DNA of 64,000 nt from G965197005 sp965197005 (GCA_965197005.1 OZ239982.1:1178001-1242000); one strand, 5' to 3'; shown: positions 9,220-18,228, counted from the first letter of the stretch. Notes: generated by a model from the sequence alone, not told the origin. Made by a program: numbers and translations.

Positions 9220-9236
9220 TTATCGGGACGTTAGAG
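9178..9236 (+). other. attC-like site at the left end of the cassette pair
   Basis: A perfect 15-bp inverted repeat (CCCGATAAACGACAC at 9185-9199 and its complement at 9213-9227) is bordered by ACATAAC on the left and GTTAGAG on the right. This is the R''-stem-R' layout of a short integron attC; the R' box misses the consensus GTTRRRY at its last base. It sits just upstream of the first cassette gene. Confidence 0.5.
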
Positions 9237-9256
9237 GCAATTAAAAAATCAAGAAT

Positions 9257-10564
9257 ATGGAACATTATTTTATTATTAAAAATGAAGAGCAGAAAGGTCC
9301 ATTTAATCTAAATGAGATTATTGAGATGAATCTTTCGGAAGACACACTTATTTGGAAAAAGGAATTGAAAGACTGGATACAACTAAAGGACTTACCCGAA
9401 TATAATAAAAATGCACCTCCACCAATACCAAAAACAGAACAGCCAAAAATTCAGGTCAATCCTGAGGATATAAAAGACAACTATGTTGGGCTGGCAAATA
9501 AAGATGAAATCACAGACTCAGTAAGTAACATTGAATCACTAACTACAAACCATAAAAATGCAGGATTTTTGTTGCGGTTGGTAGCATTTTTTATTGATTT
9601 TGTTTTTATGTTTTTTTTAACATCTTTTATTTGGGCTTTGCTTCAATTGCCTATTCCGCTTAATTCTAAGAGTCTATTTTCTGGTGGTTTTTTAGTATTT
9701 AAGAACCCTTTGGGTATTTTATTTAGTTGGTTTTTTTATGCATTGTTTGAAAGTAGCAAGTTCCAAGCAACACCAGGAAAGGCAATTTTAGGATTAAAAG
9801 TGACCGATCGTAAATTTGAAAAAATTGGATTTTGGCAAGCATCAGGTCGTTTTTTTGGAAAGATTTTATCCGGTTTTATGCTCGGTATCGGATATATAAT
9901 GATTGCTTTTACAAAAAACAAGCAAGGTTTACACGACCAAATGGCACATACATTTGTACTAAAAGAAAACATAAAAGGAATTAAAAGAACGACACTTTCT
10001 TGGATTCTTCTAATTACTGCGTTTGCACTTTTTATTGTTTCTCTATTTATTCCTGCAAATACAGACCTAGTTGATATTAATGCAAATGGCTATCCTTCTA
10101 ATGGTTCTGAAGACAAGGTCAATAATATCCCATTTTCTTATGCAGGTATCTCTTTTGAATATCCAGATAACTGGAAAGTTGAAAAAGAAGAACTTCAAGA
10201 AGATTTAGCATATCAAATTAATTGTGAAAAAAAAGGTATTAACTCTTCCGAGATAATTTCAATAACTTGGTTAAATATGGAAATGGAGCCTCGAGAGGTA
10301 ATTAAAAATACAATAGAAGGAATGAAAAAGAAGCCTACACATAAAAACTCCAATACAAAACCCATATTCAAATCTGTTTATAATGGGTTTAATGCTTTTA
10401 AATTAGACTTTGACTTAGTATTATTTGGTGAAAAAATATTCGGTAGAATTATCTCTTTCAATACAAATGGAAAAACCATATTAATACTTAAACAAACAGA
10501 TAACAGAATTGATAAATTAGATTCTGAATTTAAGATAGTTGAAAGTAGTCTAAAAATAGAATAA
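9257..10564 (+). CDS. GYF_2-RDD membrane protein with PsbP-like C-terminal domain (cassette gene 1)
   Basis: A 435-residue protein of unknown function. Residues 1-50 form a GYF_2-type domain (EEQKGPFNLNEII, LIWKKELKDWIQL). After a proline-rich linker, residues 95-230 are an RDD domain with membrane helices (GFLLRLVAFFIDFVFMFFL) and the ending KQGLHDQMAHTFVLK. A further helix near residue 250 precedes an exported domain starting IPFSYAGISFEYPDNWKV, similar to PsbP/DUF1795 domains. It fills the stretch between two attC-like sites and points in the usual cassette direction. Promoter and ribosome-binding site are not obvious. Confidence 0.75.
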   Translation: MEHYFIIKNEEQKGPFNLNEIIEMNLSEDTLIWKKELKDWIQLKDLPEYNKNAPPPIPKTEQPKIQVNPEDIKDNYVGLANKDEITDSVSNIESLTTNHKNAGFLLRLVAFFIDFVFMFFLTSFIWALLQLPIPLNSKSLFSGGFLVFKNPLGILFSWFFYALFESSKFQATPGKAILGLKVTDRKFEKIGFWQASGRFFGKILSGFMLGIGYIMIAFTKNKQGLHDQMAHTFVLKENIKGIKRTTLSWILLITAFALFIVSLFIPANTDLVDINANGYPSNGSEDKVNNIPFSYAGISFEYPDNWKVEKEELQEDLAYQINCEKKGINSSEIISITWLNMEMEPREVIKNTIEGMKKKPTHKNSNTKPIFKSVYNGFNAFKLDFDLVLFGEKIFGRIISFNTNGKTILILKQTDNRIDKLDSEFKIVESSLKIE

Positions 10565-10566
10565 AA

Positions 10567-10695
10567 GCCGCTAAAAAATGTATAAAATAATAGCTGATAT
10601 AGTAAGTTCAAGGGGTGTATCCCGCTTCAACTTTCTTGTACTTTGGTAGTGAAGTACTACGCACTCGGCTACTATTCTTATATTAACCGTTATGT
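10567..10695 (+). other. attC-like recombination site between cassettes 1 and 2
   Basis: R'' is GCCGCTAA at 10567, which is complementary to the start of cassette 1 (TTAGAGGC at 9231) with one mismatch. R' is GTTATGTG at 10689. Between them are a weak outer stem (TATAAAATAATAG against CTATTCTTATA) and an inner hairpin (AAGTT...GGG/CCC...AACTT at 10602-10631). Confidence 0.6.
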
Positions 10696-10730
10696 GTCAT
10701 TAGAAAAAAGAATCTAAAAAAAGAGATAAA

Positions 10731-11456
10731 ATGAAAGAATACAAGATAACTTTTCATAAAGAAGAAGTAGACGAATTAATCGAAGGACTTAAACCTTTTC
10801 CTGAAAACATTTTTATTGAAGAACAAAGTTGGTTAAATAATTATTTATTACCTTTAATTTCAATAGATTTAGGAATATTAAATGATAAATTAAAAGGTAT
10901 TATTGTTCATATGATTAACCCTGTTGAGCCTTATGAGGGTTTAATTGGTGAAGGAACAACAGAATTTCATAATGAATTTTGTTCAGAAAATTGGATTGCA
11001 TTAGAGCTTACGAGTGACAATAAATATCGTTTTTTAGGTAAAGAAGATTATTTTTTGTCTTCGCCTAATCATAAAAACACTGACGAAGATTTAATTGCGA
11101 GCATTAATGAAATAAAAGAAACATATCAAAAAGTAAAAGATAAATTTAAAACAACAGGAAAACTTCTACCTTGGCAAGGTGATAATCCTCAGAACTTTAT
11201 GGATTATTTAGGAGGTGAAGTTGGATATGGTAATTGGACAGATACTTCACCAACCCCATCGGAATTTATATTAGATATAAATAAAGATGATTTATTTAAT
11301 GACGGAACTTCAGTAACTCTAACTCACAAAGGAGAAGAATTTATTTATATAGGAGAAGTTGCAGGTTACAATTATTGTGGAAGTGGCGCAGATGCAATTT
11401 TAATGTTCTATGAACCCAAAAGCCGTATTGTATTATTTTCTTACGACTGGTCATAA
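10731..11456 (+). CDS. Hypothetical protein, cassette gene 2
   Basis: A 241-residue soluble protein that I do not recognise. It has no signal peptide or membrane segment, is acidic, and ends in a beta-rich region (GEEFIYIGEVAGYNYCGSGA, ILMFYEPKSRIVLFSYDWS) that loosely resembles DUF1963/SMI1-type proteins. The gene starts about 40 bp after the R' site of one attC-like element and ends 12 bp before the R'' of the next, the tight fit expected of an integron cassette. Its AT-rich coding matches cassette 1. Confidence 0.75.
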   Translation: MKEYKITFHKEEVDELIEGLKPFPENIFIEEQSWLNNYLLPLISIDLGILNDKLKGIIVHMINPVEPYEGLIGEGTTEFHNEFCSENWIALELTSDNKYRFLGKEDYFLSSPNHKNTDEDLIASINEIKETYQKVKDKFKTTGKLLPWQGDNPQNFMDYLGGEVGYGNWTDTSPTPSEFILDINKDDLFNDGTSVTLTHKGEEFIYIGEVAGYNYCGSGADAILMFYEPKSRIVLFSYDWS

Positions 11457-11468
11457 GGTAAAAACGAA

Positions 11469-11564
11469 CACATAACATTGGCTATAAATAATGCGGTTTT
11501 TGGTGTTCAACTAAAAGCTATCGTCTTTTTAGACCCGCACTATTCATAGCCAAAACCGTTAAGC
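11469..11564 (+). other. attC-like recombination site closing cassette 2
   Basis: R'' is CACATAAC (11469-11476), the exact complement of GTTATGTG at the start of cassette 2 (10689). R' is GTTAAGC (11558-11564), a perfect GTTRRRY. The outer stem pairs TTGGCTATAAATAATGCGG with CCGCACTATTCATAGCCAA with only two G-T type mismatches. The last base of R' is the first base of the adjoining gene's stop codon. Confidence 0.75.
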
Positions 11565-12295
11565 TAAAACCCACCATCTTGTGCTTTGGCTCGTTTATTG
11601 CCTTCGTCGCTTTCGCCTATTTTCCAGTAACTGCTGATATAGCGATTTTTTGTGATTTGTTTTTCTTGTTTGAAGTATTGGCGTAATGCTTTGGCACTGC
11701 TAAATTCGCTTGCTATCCATAGGTATGGCGTACCTTGTAGCCAGATTTTCTGCTCCATAGCGGCTAACATCAATGCTTGGCTACGGCTGACATCGGGGTT
11801 TACTAACCATTGGATCTCTATGCCAGTTGGTTTGTCTAGCAGTTGTTTGTCCGACTCATCGCCAATTTCAATAATGGCATAGCCCTTAGCATCGGCAGGT
11901 AGCTGAGCTAAATTGACCGCAATGGCAGGCAATGCGGTCAAATCACCTGCAAAAATAAACCAGTCCAAGCTGTTATCCGCCATCTTTGTTGGCCCTGGCC
12001 CCATGACGGTGAGGGTATCGCCGATGTGTGCTTGCTCTGCCCACGGATACGCCAGTCCACCAAGGTGTTTAACAAAATCAATAACAACGTGGTGGCTTGC
12101 TTCATCAACGTGACGAATGGTATAGGAACGCAGTTTTTTACTACCATCATCAGCGGTGAATTGGAGTTTTAAATACCCACTTTCATGTGCTTGGGTAATG
12201 CTTTTTGAGTGGTCAGCAAAGACGATACGTCTTACGTTTTTAGAGATTTGCTCGTTGGATAACACCTCAAATTGCATATCGTCTTTTTTTCCCAT
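11564..12295 (-). CDS. Siderophore-interacting protein (FAD/NAD(P)H ferric-siderophore reductase)
   Basis: The product reduces ferric siderophores in the cytoplasm to release iron. It has the FAD-binding stretch RSYTIRHVDEASHHVVIDFV followed by GGLAYPWAEQAHIGDTL and the Rossmann part with FAGDLTALPAIA. ATG 12295 is chosen because GGAG stands six bases upstream; this gives 243 residues, the usual size. A longer frame exists but runs over remnant DNA. The gene ends exactly at the R' box of an attC-like site, and its 3' end is duplicated at 8580. Confidence 0.9.
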   Translation of the reverse strand: MGKKDDMQFEVLSNEQISKNVRRIVFADHSKSITQAHESGYLKLQFTADDGSKKLRSYTIRHVDEASHHVVIDFVKHLGGLAYPWAEQAHIGDTLTVMGPGPTKMADNSLDWFIFAGDLTALPAIAVNLAQLPADAKGYAIIEIGDESDKQLLDKPTGIEIQWLVNPDVSRSQALMLAAMEQKIWLQGTPYLWIASEFSSAKALRQYFKQEKQITKNRYISSYWKIGESDEGNKRAKAQDGGF

Positions 12296-12347
12296 GTTGT
12301 ACTCCGTTGTTGTTAATGTTGTTCGTTCTTTAAGGACTGGCGGTATG

Positions 12348-12443
12348 TTACGCTTCGTCGATAATATCTTTAAATTGCTGACGAGTGTTTGCCAGTGCCT
12401 CAAGCTGTGCGTCATCGCCCATTGCAAAGCCTTCATTCCGTAT
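12348..12443 (-). pseudogene. C-terminal remnant of a gene upstream of the siderophore-interacting protein gene
   Basis: The minus-strand frame reads NEGFAMGDDAQLEALANTRQ QFKDIIDEA and stops at TAA 12350-12348. It looks like the end of a protein; PadR-type regulators often precede this reductase gene, but the fragment is too short to assign. Confidence 0.3.
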
Positions 12444-12506
12444 TTAGGGCTTGTTGACTGAGGTAATTATATGGTGTCTATAAAAACAGTGTTACAGTCA
12501 TTTACG

Positions 12507-12529
12507 CACGCTAAATGTGCGTTTTTGCA
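12507..12529 (+). terminator. Small hairpin with T-run, repeated at 8681
   Basis: GCACGCTAAATGTGCGTTTT forms a short stem with a T-run and matches the element at 8681-8703 in 19 or so of 23 positions. Confidence 0.35.
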
Positions 12530-12611
12530 ACACTAAAAAGAGCAACTAAGTACAAAACTATTTCAATACATAGGTGTGGCGATACGGCTCGTCCATGAGT
12601 TGGTGGCGTTT

Positions 12612-12696
12612 CCACCACGCTGTTAAACTGTCAGTCGTGTTATAATGCAGTTTGGCAGCGTAGGGTAACTGCGTTGGAATTTTTGGCGTCCTGATA
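12612..12696. repeat. Dispersed 85-bp palindromic repeat, copy 1
   Basis: Homologous to 14781-14865. It starts with CCACGCTGTTAAACTG, contains GTCGTGTTATAATGC, and has an inverted repeat TTATAATGCAGTT against AACTGCGTTGGAA. It lies just upstream of the gene at 12745, as the other copy lies upstream of the gene at 14941. Confidence 0.75.
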
Positions 12697-12744
12697 GGTA
12701 TTGTAGTATCTATTGGGTTATTCATTAAAAAGCACGGCATACAT

Positions 12745-13656
12745 ATGGCAATTTATAAAATTGGAAAACAATTAGAATATATAAAAGAGAAGCCCTTTAA
12801 ACTAGAAAAGGAAATCCAAAATTTAACAGAATATAATCTCAAAACTATTTTTGAGCTTGATGTTGTTAAATCAGAATTTACTTTGAATAAATTTAGAATT
12901 GACACACTTGCTTTTGATAAAGAAGCGAACGCCTTTGTAATTATTGAATACAAAAGGGATAAAAATTTTAGTGTAATTGACCAAGGATATGCTTATTTAT
13001 CATTAATGCTTAATAATAAAGCTGATTTTATCTTAGAATTTAATGAAAATAATGAAACAACCTTAAAACGAAATGATGTTGATTGGTCGCAATCAAGAGT
13101 ATTGTTCATTTCTCCTGCATTTACAAGCTACCAAAAAGAAGCCATTAACTTCAAAGATTTACCCATTGAATTATGGCAAGTAAAAAGATATGAAAATAAT
13201 ACCGTTGCATATGAGCAAATTCAAACAGCAGGTGCACAAGAAAGCATAAAAACAATTTCAAAATCAGAGCAAACAATAAGTACAGTAACTAAAGAAATTA
13301 AAGTGTACTCAGAGCAAGAACATTTAGAGAATATAAATGAAGACATTATTGATCTATATAAGCGATTCAAAAGTGCTATTCAAAATTTGGATAACTTAGA
13401 AGTTAAACCAAAGAAAAAATATATCGCCTTTGTTTCGGGAAGAAATGTAATAGATATTTTACCTCAGAAAAAAGCATTAAAAATGTGGATAAATATGACT
13501 AAAGGCGAGCTTGACGACCCAAAGAAGATAGCAAGAGATGTTTCGTCAACTGGACACTGGGGAAATGGCGATTATGAGATTCAAGTAAGCAATGATGACG
13601 ACTTAGAATATATTTTAAGTCTTGTAAAGCAGTCAATTAGAAAGAATAAAAAATAA
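12745..13656 (+). CDS. DUF5655-type protein with PD-(D/E)XK-like N-terminal domain
   Basis: A 303-residue protein. Residues 40-130 resemble a PD-(D/E)XK nuclease fold (FRIDTLAFDKEANAFVIIEYK followed by IDQGYAYLSLM). The C-terminal 100 residues carry the pattern of DUF5655: KPKKKYIAFVSGRNVIDILP, LKMWINMTKGELDDPKKIAR and GHWGNGDYEIQVSNDDDLEYI. Proteins of this layout are common near defence genes but the function is unproved. It stands alone downstream of the 85-bp repeat, with a RhuM-Fic pseudogene following. Confidence 0.75.
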   Translation: MAIYKIGKQLEYIKEKPFKLEKEIQNLTEYNLKTIFELDVVKSEFTLNKFRIDTLAFDKEANAFVIIEYKRDKNFSVIDQGYAYLSLMLNNKADFILEFNENNETTLKRNDVDWSQSRVLFISPAFTSYQKEAINFKDLPIELWQVKRYENNTVAYEQIQTAGAQESIKTISKSEQTISTVTKEIKVYSEQEHLENINEDIIDLYKRFKSAIQNLDNLEVKPKKKYIAFVSGRNVIDILPQKKALKMWINMTKGELDDPKKIARDVSSTGHWGNGDYEIQVSNDDDLEYILSLVKQSIRKNKK

Positions 13657-13861
13657 CAAAAAACACAAAGCTCTGTAACTATGAACCAATCAGACATCAT
13701 TATTTTTACCACCGATGACGAGCAAGTCGAGCTAAATGTCCGTTTAGAAGACGATGGTGTGGCTGACACAAGAACAAATGGCAACGCTGTTTGATAAAAA
13801 CAAACGCACCATTTCCGAGCATATCAGAAACGTCTTCAAGGAAGGCGAGCTTTCAGAAGAG

Positions 13862-13890
13862 GTGGTTGTCCGGAAATTCCGGACAACCAC
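13862..13890. repeat. Inverted repeat inside the rhuM-fic pseudogene
   Basis: The arms are 14 bp and perfect (GTGGTTGTCCGGAA and its complement) around a single central A at 13876. The centre is the third base of the lysine codon in VVVRKFRTTT, the same codon position as in the other two rhuM genes. Confidence 0.9.
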
Positions 13891-14452
13891 TAAACATGGA
13901 GCAATAGCAGGAAAAACCCAAAGCGTTTCTGTGAATGGTTACAACCTCGATGTCATTATTTCAGTTGGTTATCGTGTAAAATCGCAAAAAGGCACACAGT
14001 TTCGTATTTGGGCAACGCAACGCCTAAAAGACTATTTAATCAAGGGTTATGCGATAAATCAGCAACGCCTTGCCGAGAACAAACAGCAATTCCTACAAAC
14101 CTTGGACGACTTAAAAATCCTTACCCAAGGCAACGACAACATCGCCGCCAAAGATATGTTATCGCTGATACAAACCTTTTCTGATACGTGGTTTACGTTG
14201 GATAGCTACGACAAACAGCAGTTTCCGCAACAGGGCAATGCCGATAGCGTGCAAGCCTCTGCCGAGGAACTCTCCCACGACCTGCAAGTGCTAAAAAATG
14301 AACTGATTAACAAAGGTGAAGCCACCGCCTTATTCGCCCAAGAAAAAAACACCGATAGCTTGAGCGGTATTGTCGGCAATGTTTTTCAAAGCCTATTCGG
14401 GCAAGATGCCTACCCAACTATCGAGGAAAAAGCCGCCCACCTACTGTATTTT

Positions 14453-14558
14453 ACAGTCGCGTCAATTATGTTTTGGTACAAGGCTTGCCGTCGAAGACAG
14501 TATTACGAATACGGCAAGACGGCGTAACGCAGTAACGGAACATAATTGGCACGACTAT
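14453..14558. mobile_element. MITE-like element inserted in the Fic domain
   Basis: About 100 bp with terminal inverted repeats: ACAGTCGCGTCAATTATGTT on the left and ATAGTCGTGCCAATTATGTT on the reversed right end (17 of 20 match). An internal inverted repeat CTTGCCGT/ACGGCAAG is nested inside. Removing about 106 bp rejoins LLYF to IIKNHPF. The flanks could be a TA target duplication, as for IS630/mariner-type elements, but this is not certain. Confidence 0.75.
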
Positions 14559-14780
14559 ATTATTAAGAATCACCCGTTTAATGATGATAATAAACGCAGT
14601 GGCGCATTTGCCTTTATTTGGCTATTACAAAAATTCGGCTACGATTTCCAAGACAAAATTAACCCGCAAACCCTCACCACACTAACCATTTTAATCGCCG
14701 AATCCAACCCCAATGACAAAGATAAAATGATTGGCATTGTCGGCTTATTGCTTAATCCGCTGGGTGAATCTCTGTAATTT

Positions 14781-14865
14781 ACCCCACGTTGTTAAACTGT
14801 TAGTCGTGTTATAATGCGATTTGGGAGTGTGGGTGTGAACTGCGTTATAATTTTTATCCCTGATA
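14781..14865. repeat. Dispersed 85-bp palindromic repeat, copy 2
   Basis: Homologous to 12612-12696 at roughly 80%. The inverted repeat here is TTATAATGCGATT against AACTGCGTTATAA. It precedes the DUF262 gene by about 75 bp. Confidence 0.75.
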
Positions 14866-14940
14866 AACGTAATAATGTCGTTTGCTGGGGGGGGAATACA
14901 ACTAACAGATGTGATTAAAAATATTGCTAAAGAGGAATAA

Positions 14941-16795
14941 ATGAGCCAAAACCTAAAAAACAAAATTGAAGCAACTGACATAAGCATTAGTTCTTTATTA
15001 AAAGACCAAAAATTTTATATCGACTACTTTCAGCGAGAGTATAGATGGCAAGAAAAACATATCAAACTGTTGGTAGAAGATTTAACAACAACATTTTTAA
15101 AATCCTATAAACCCACTGATACAAGACCAGCGGTTGCAAATTATCAAAGTTACTATTTAGGACCAGTTGTTTTTAGCGTAAATACTGATAATGGAAAAAA
15201 GTCAATAATTGACGGACAGCAAAGAATTACATCAATTACTTTATTTCTTATTTACCTTAATCATCTACAAAAAAAAACTGTCTGAAAAAGTTAATATTAG
15301 CGATTTAATTTTTTCAGAATCCTATGGTGAAAAATCCTTTAATATGACTGATGAAGTTAGAGAATCTTGTTTAAAAGCATTGTTTGAAGATGGTTCTTAT
15401 AAAGTTCAAGAAAATGATGACGAAACAGTAAAAAATATGATGGAGAGATATGAGGATATTACTCAATCTTTTCCAGAAGAATTAAGTACTGAAGCTCTAC
15501 CCTATTTTATAGATTGGTTTATAAGAAATGTGGTTATTGTTCAAATCACAGCTTATTCAGATGAGAATGCCTACACTATTTTTGAAACAATGAACGATAG
15601 AGGTTTAAACCTGTCGCCAACTGAAATGCTTAAAGGTTATGTGCTTTCCCGAATTTCTGACACTAAACAGCGTACAGAATTAAACGAACTTTGGAAAGAG
15701 CAAATTAAAATACTTCACGAATATGGAGAAACAGCTGATTTAAGCTTTTTCCAATCTTGGTTTAGAGGTAAATATGCAGTTAGCATAAGGCCAGGAAAAA
15801 CAGGTTCTGAAAATAAAGACTTTGAATTAATTGGTTCTCGTTTTCACAATTGGTTTAAAGACAATCACGAAAGGCTATTCAACCTAGAAACATCTGATGA
15901 TTTCTATTCATTCTTCAAAAATGAATTTCCATTTTATGTAAGATGGCACACGAAGTGTTTGGATTCACAATCGGAATTTAACAAAGAACTCTCGCATTTA
16001 CATTATATCAATTATTGGGGAATTGCAAGCTCTCTACAAGACCCATTACTTCTTTCATCTATCAAATTTGACGATGACGAAGATGTTATTAAAAAGAAAC
16101 TTGATTTTACAGCAAGGTTTATAGAAACATTTATAGTCCGTAGGTCAGTCAATTACAAAAAATTTGGACAGACCTCTATAAAATATACAATGTTCAACCT
16201 TATTAAACTTATTCGAAATAACGATTTGAATAAATTAGGGCAAAATTTAACAAAAGAAACTAACGAAATTGAGCAACAATGGAATGCTATTGATAATTTT
16301 GGATTACACGGACAAAACAGAAAGTTTGTTAAACACTTACTTTCTAGAATTTCAAGCCATTTAGATACATTGATAGGTAAGGACAGTAATTATGTAAGTT
16401 ATCATCATCCGAATGGAAGGCAATTTGAGATTGAGCATTTGTGGGGAAATAAATTTGATGAACATAGGGATGAATTTGAACAAGAATGGGACTTCCAAAA
16501 TTGGAGAAATTCTATTGGTGCATTAGTGTTGCTTCCAAATGGAACAAATCAGTCATTTAACAGCGATAAGTATCAAGATAAAATTAAACATTATCAAAAA
16601 GAGAATACTTACGCACAAACTTTGACCGAAATATATTACGAAAAGAATCCGAATTTTTTGAAATCACATTTAATAAGTGAATTAAAATTCAAACCACACC
16701 CTGAACTAAAAAAAGAAGATATAACCGATAGGAAAGCGTTAGTCCAGAGAATATGTGAACAGATTTGGACTACTGATTATTTCAAAATAGAATAA
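14941..16795 (+). CDS. DUF262/DUF1524 (GmrSD-like) protein, frame interrupted at an A9 tract
   Basis: The N-terminal part (14941-15285) has the DUF262 signatures YFQREYRWQEKHIKLL and IIDGQQRITSITLFL. The remainder (frame open to 16795) has IFETMNDRGLNLSPTEMLKG and the DUF1524 HNH-like region FEIEHLWGNKFDEH with IGALVLLPNGTNQSF. The two frames meet at nine A at 15269-15277; eight A would give LNHLQKKLSEKV and a protein of about 617 residues. The family includes the GmrSD restriction enzymes that cleave modified phage DNA. The gene is off in this sequence unless slippage restores it. Confidence 0.85.
15269..15277 (+). repeat. A9 homopolymer at the frame junction of the DUF262 gene
   Basis: Nine A inside the sequence CTAC-A9-CTGTC. 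One base fewer restores the complete reading frame. Such tracts are classic sites of slipped-strand phase variation, but a sequencing error would look the same. Confidence 0.8.
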
Positions 16796-16890
16796 AGTCA
16801 GCGACTAACAATATATAAAAAATAATAGCGACTTAAAACAATAAAACAAAAGGTTAATAAGCCATTAATTCCAAACCTTCGAGGAAAGTA

Positions 16891-17760
16891 ATGAAAAACT
16901 GGGACGAACTGCGTACGGCTTATGAAGTTGCCAAATCAGGTACAGTCACTGCGGCGGCAGAGGCGTTAAATATTCACCGAGCCACGGTGATACGCCATAT
17001 TGATAGCTTAGAGGCCGAGCTAGGCACAAAGCTATTTCAACGCCACGGACGTGGTTATACGCCCACCGATATGGGTAATGATTTATTGCAGGTGGCAGGG
17101 CTTGCTGAATCGGAATTTAGTCAGCTCAAAGCCCGTGCCCAAGGGCATAACGAATTGCACGGCGAGTTTATTATTACCTCATTAGCGTTTATCACGCCAT
17201 TTGTGTTGCCAACGATACAAGCCTTTCAACAACAACACCCTAAATTACATATCCGCTATTTGGTGGGTGAGGATTTATTAAAATTAGAATATGGACAAGC
17301 CCACGTTGCCATTCGCAGCGGTAATAAACCGACACACCCCGATTATGTGGTCAGTCCGTTTGTGGGGATTGCTCCTAAATTATACGCACATCAAGACTAT
17401 ATCGAGCAATACGGCATGTTAAGCCGTGCTGAGGACTTTACTCAGCACCGTTTTGTGATGATAGATAAAACCGCAGGATTTGCGAAAACCACACAAAATC
17501 AATGGCTACAAAAGCATATCCCCACTGCTAATATCGTCTTGCAAAGTAACAGTTACCGAGTACGAGAGGCAGCAATGCTAAACGGCATGGGCATTGGCAT
17601 TATGTATCAACACGAAGCCGAACCACACCCTGCGTTGGTTGAGATAAGCTACCAGCCACCAGCAGAGCCAATGGAAAATAATAACTGGATAGTCACCCAC
17701 GGCGATTTGCACCGTACCGAAAAAGTACAACGCTTTTTGCAGCTACTAAAACAAGGTTAA
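16891..17760 (+). CDS. LysR family transcriptional regulator
   Basis: A 289-residue regulator. The N-terminal winged helix is clear (WDELRTAYEVAKSGTVTAAA, LNIHRATVIRHIDSLEAELG, LFQRHGRGYTPTDMG), followed by a substrate-binding domain. ATG 16891 follows GAGGAAAG. It stands alone; the neighbours give no clue to its target, and the operon downstream is on the opposite strand. Confidence 0.92.
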   Translation: MKNWDELRTAYEVAKSGTVTAAAEALNIHRATVIRHIDSLEAELGTKLFQRHGRGYTPTDMGNDLLQVAGLAESEFSQLKARAQGHNELHGEFIITSLAFITPFVLPTIQAFQQQHPKLHIRYLVGEDLLKLEYGQAHVAIRSGNKPTHPDYVVSPFVGIAPKLYAHQDYIEQYGMLSRAEDFTQHRFVMIDKTAGFAKTTQNQWLQKHIPTANIVLQSNSYRVREAAMLNGMGIGIMYQHEAEPHPALVEISYQPPAEPMENNNWIVTHGDLHRTEKVQRFLQLLKQG

Positions 17761-17907
17761 ACATGGCTTTAACGCCTTGGTGTGTAAGGCATAGCCACTC
17801 TAAAGCCTAAATGAATGATATTAGACAAGTTATAACGTACAAAAAGAGGTTGAAAGTTGAGTTAAATAGGGCGTTTTTATCGGTTTTTCTTGCTGTATTT
17901 AATACAA

Positions 17908-18228
17908 TTATTCATTAACAATACACAGATATTCGTCTTTGGCGTCATCATCTATTTTTACGCTGATAGATTCTGCCCAATGGGTGTTTGAGCCACGTTT
18001 TTTAATGCCCGATACCCAATACTCGTCCCCTGTGGTTTCATCAATATGGTTGCCTGACACGCCACCACCTTTAATACGTTGTAGCACTTTGTCTTGGTAA
18101 TATACGGTTTTACCTGTTTTGGAAAAGCTAACCCAGCCGATATGAGCGGCATCATCATCAATCATACCGTCTTTGTTTTCAAGGTACATTACTCGGCGAT
18201 TCTCGCCTTTGGTTAGTTGGTTTTTCAT
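17908..18228 (-). CDS. Conserved hypothetical protein, 106 residues
   Basis: A small soluble protein (MKNQLTKGENRRVMYLENKD, IGWVSFSKTGKTVYYQDKVL, GDEYWVSGIKKRGSNTHW). Proteins of this type occur in many bacteria, sometimes misnamed after an isoprenoid enzyme; I know no function. The start overlaps the stop of the upstream peptidase gene (ATGA), so the two are translationally coupled. Confidence 0.8.
   Translation of the reverse strand: MKNQLTKGENRRVMYLENKDGMIDDDAAHIGWVSFSKTGKTVYYQDKVLQRIKGGGVSGNHIDETTGDEYWVSGIKKRGSNTHWAESISVKIDDDAKDEYLCIVNE

Larger units (their letters stand above)
13681..14777 (+). pseudogene. RhuM-Fic fusion, broken by a frameshift and a MITE-like insertion
   Basis: The gene began at ATG 13681 (MNQSDIIIFTTDDEQVELNV). 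A frameshift near 13757 separates this from VWLTQEQMATLFDKNKRTI, the RhuM N-terminal domain, which continues through YNLDVIISVGYRVKSQKG. The C-terminal Fic domain is cut after LLYF (nt 14452) by about 106 bp of foreign sequence and resumes at IIKNHPFNDDNKRSGAF, the Fic catalytic motif in its Doc-like form. Fic domains transfer AMP or similar groups to proteins. The two lesions make the gene non-functional as it stands. It carries the best of the rhuM inverted repeats (13862-13890). Confidence 0.85.

Noticed and set aside
11469..11564. Ordinary intrinsic terminator
   Set aside because: The stem is long but has a 50-base interior and no T-run, and its ends match attC boxes complementary to the cassette start.
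12296..12436. N-terminal extension of the siderophore-interacting protein
   Set aside because: A good GGAG site precedes ATG 12295, and the extension overlaps a coding remnant in another frame.
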